A stretch of DNA of 6,484 nt from Pseudomonadota bacterium (lineage in GTDB: Bacteria; Pseudomonadota; Gammaproteobacteria; Burkholderiales; SG8-39). Position numbers and translations under genes: made by a program. The DNA lies in the NCBI GenBank assembly GCA_003242425.1, contig QGUL01000109.1:1-6484 (forward strand), given 5' to 3'. Position 1 is the first letter of the stretch. The number at the start of each line of letters is the position of its first letter. Positions 5,804-6,484 of the stretch are shown piece by piece. Under the pieces are notes generated by a model. That model was not told where the DNA came from. It saw only the letters and a program-made list of their open reading frames with translations, and searched no databases.

Positions 5804-6484
5804 TCAGGAACGCGGCGAAGCGTCCCTGCCGGTGAACACGACGAAGGCGCGCAGACTGCGCCGCCGGTCCGCGAGACGCCCGACCGCGGAAACGATGGCC
5901 GTCAGTCCGCTGATGGAGGAGAGCTGGTTCACCGAGCGCAGGCCTTCCAGCACGAACTCCTGGATGATGGCGCGCTCGGCCGCCGGGCCGGTCTCGACGA
6001 TCCTCGACATCGCGTGCATCACGTACAGGCCGAGCAGCGCCGACAGCGCGAACAGCATTTCCCAATGGCCGAAAGTCAGCACGGTGAAGTCGTCGGCGGC
6101 TTGCGCGGTCACCCAGTGCACGAGCACCGAAAGCTCGACCGACGCCACCCATTCCGCCAAAGCGCCGCCCACCGTCGGGGCCAGTCCGCCGGCCAGCGCG
6201 CCGACGAGACTGACCGAGGCGAGATAGGCCGTGCCCTGTTCGTGCGGCGCGAGCTTCAGGCCGAGGTTGGCGGTGGCGAGGCTCACGCCGCCGGCCGCGA
6301 TGCCCATGAGCAGATGCACCGCGAACAGCACGGGCAGCCGCACCTCCGCCAGGAGCGGGCTCGACATGAAGATCAGGCTGAACAGGCATAGGAAAAACAA
6401 CGGCAAGGCGCCGCTCAGCACCGCCTTGTTGGTGAAGCGGTCCGAAAGCCTGCCCCACAAAAAAACGGTGAGCGCGTTGGGGAG
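5804..6484 (-). CDS. MFS transporter, C-terminal part (5' end beyond the window)
   Basis: The last 226 codons of a major facilitator superfamily transporter; the reading frame is open through the right edge. Residue 11 onward shows the MFS loop signature GRLSDRFTNK (motif A type, normally in loops 2-3 or 8-9), followed by four membrane helices at about 21-42, 50-74, 84-110 and 140-159. This fits helices 9-12 of a twelve-helix carrier. A polar insert (about 112-139) precedes the last helix, and a 67-residue cytoplasmic tail follows, with ERAIIQEFVLEGLRSVNQLS (170-189) and a basic end. The substrate cannot be told. A TTG at 6460 was considered as start and rejected, because codons further upstream (LPNALTVF) continue the family sequence. 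The gene lies tail to tail with the 65-residue gene. Confidence 0.87.
   Translation of the reverse strand, partial: LPNALTVFLWGRLSDRFTNKAVLSGALPLFFLCLFSLIFMSSPLLAEVRLPVLFAVHLLMGIAAGGVSLATANLGLKLAPHEQGTAYLASVSLVGALAGGLAPTVGGALAEWVASVELSVLVHWVTAQAADDFTVLTFGHWEMLFALSALLGLYVMHAMSRIVETGPAAERAIIQEFVLEGLRSVNQLSSISGLTAIVSAVGRLADRRRSLRAFVVFTGRDASPRS

Noticed and set aside
5628..6458. Minus-strand 276-codon frame
   Set aside because: It overlaps the MFS frame with Arg/Gly/Ala-rich noise; the MFS frame has the membrane helices.
6459..6465. Run of seven A as a frameshift site in the MFS gene
   Set aside because: The reading frame is sensible on both sides, so no shift is indicated.

Overview
The window looks like chromosomal DNA from a high-GC bacterium. 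The gene families (YfcG-type glutathione transferase, PQQ-type dehydrogenase lipoprotein with a DUF2231 partner, small domain proteins with GGAG-type ribosome sites) suggest Pseudomonadota, perhaps Betaproteobacteria. This is inferred from gene content and codon use only; there is no rRNA or other marker gene.

Left part (1-1285). This part is clearly lower in GC and uses codons rare elsewhere in the window (TTA, ATA, AGA). A DUF4236-domain membrane protein can be read on the minus strand from an ATG at 809, with a strong ribosome site, to beyond the left edge. Its frame is broken at a run of six C (103-108). One base fewer restores a reading frame that fits the C-terminal domain. From about 825 to 1285 no gene can be assigned.

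Middle (1286-3388, plus strand). This is a tight three-gene unit: a four-helix DUF2231 membrane protein; a PQQ-dependent sorbosone/sugar dehydrogenase-like lipoprotein that starts inside the previous stop codon (ATGA overlap); and a conserved 114-residue protein of unknown function 13 bases downstream. The first two look like a membrane-linked periplasmic oxidation module.

Right-middle (3430-5557). Four small soluble proteins with ligand-binding folds follow: a SnoaL/NTF2-like protein (plus), a VOC/glyoxalase-like protein (minus, tail to tail with it, 5 bases apart), and, divergent from the VOC gene across 100 bases, an AHSA1-type SRPBCC protein followed by a YfcG-like glutathione S-transferase. 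Together they resemble a detoxification or small-molecule-handling set. No common substrate can be read from the sequence.

Right end (5597-6484). A 65-residue protein of unknown function (plus) converges, 9 bases apart, on the 3' half of an MFS transporter gene (minus) that runs off the right edge.

No tRNA, rRNA, CRISPR array, insertion sequence, integrase or attachment site was recognised.
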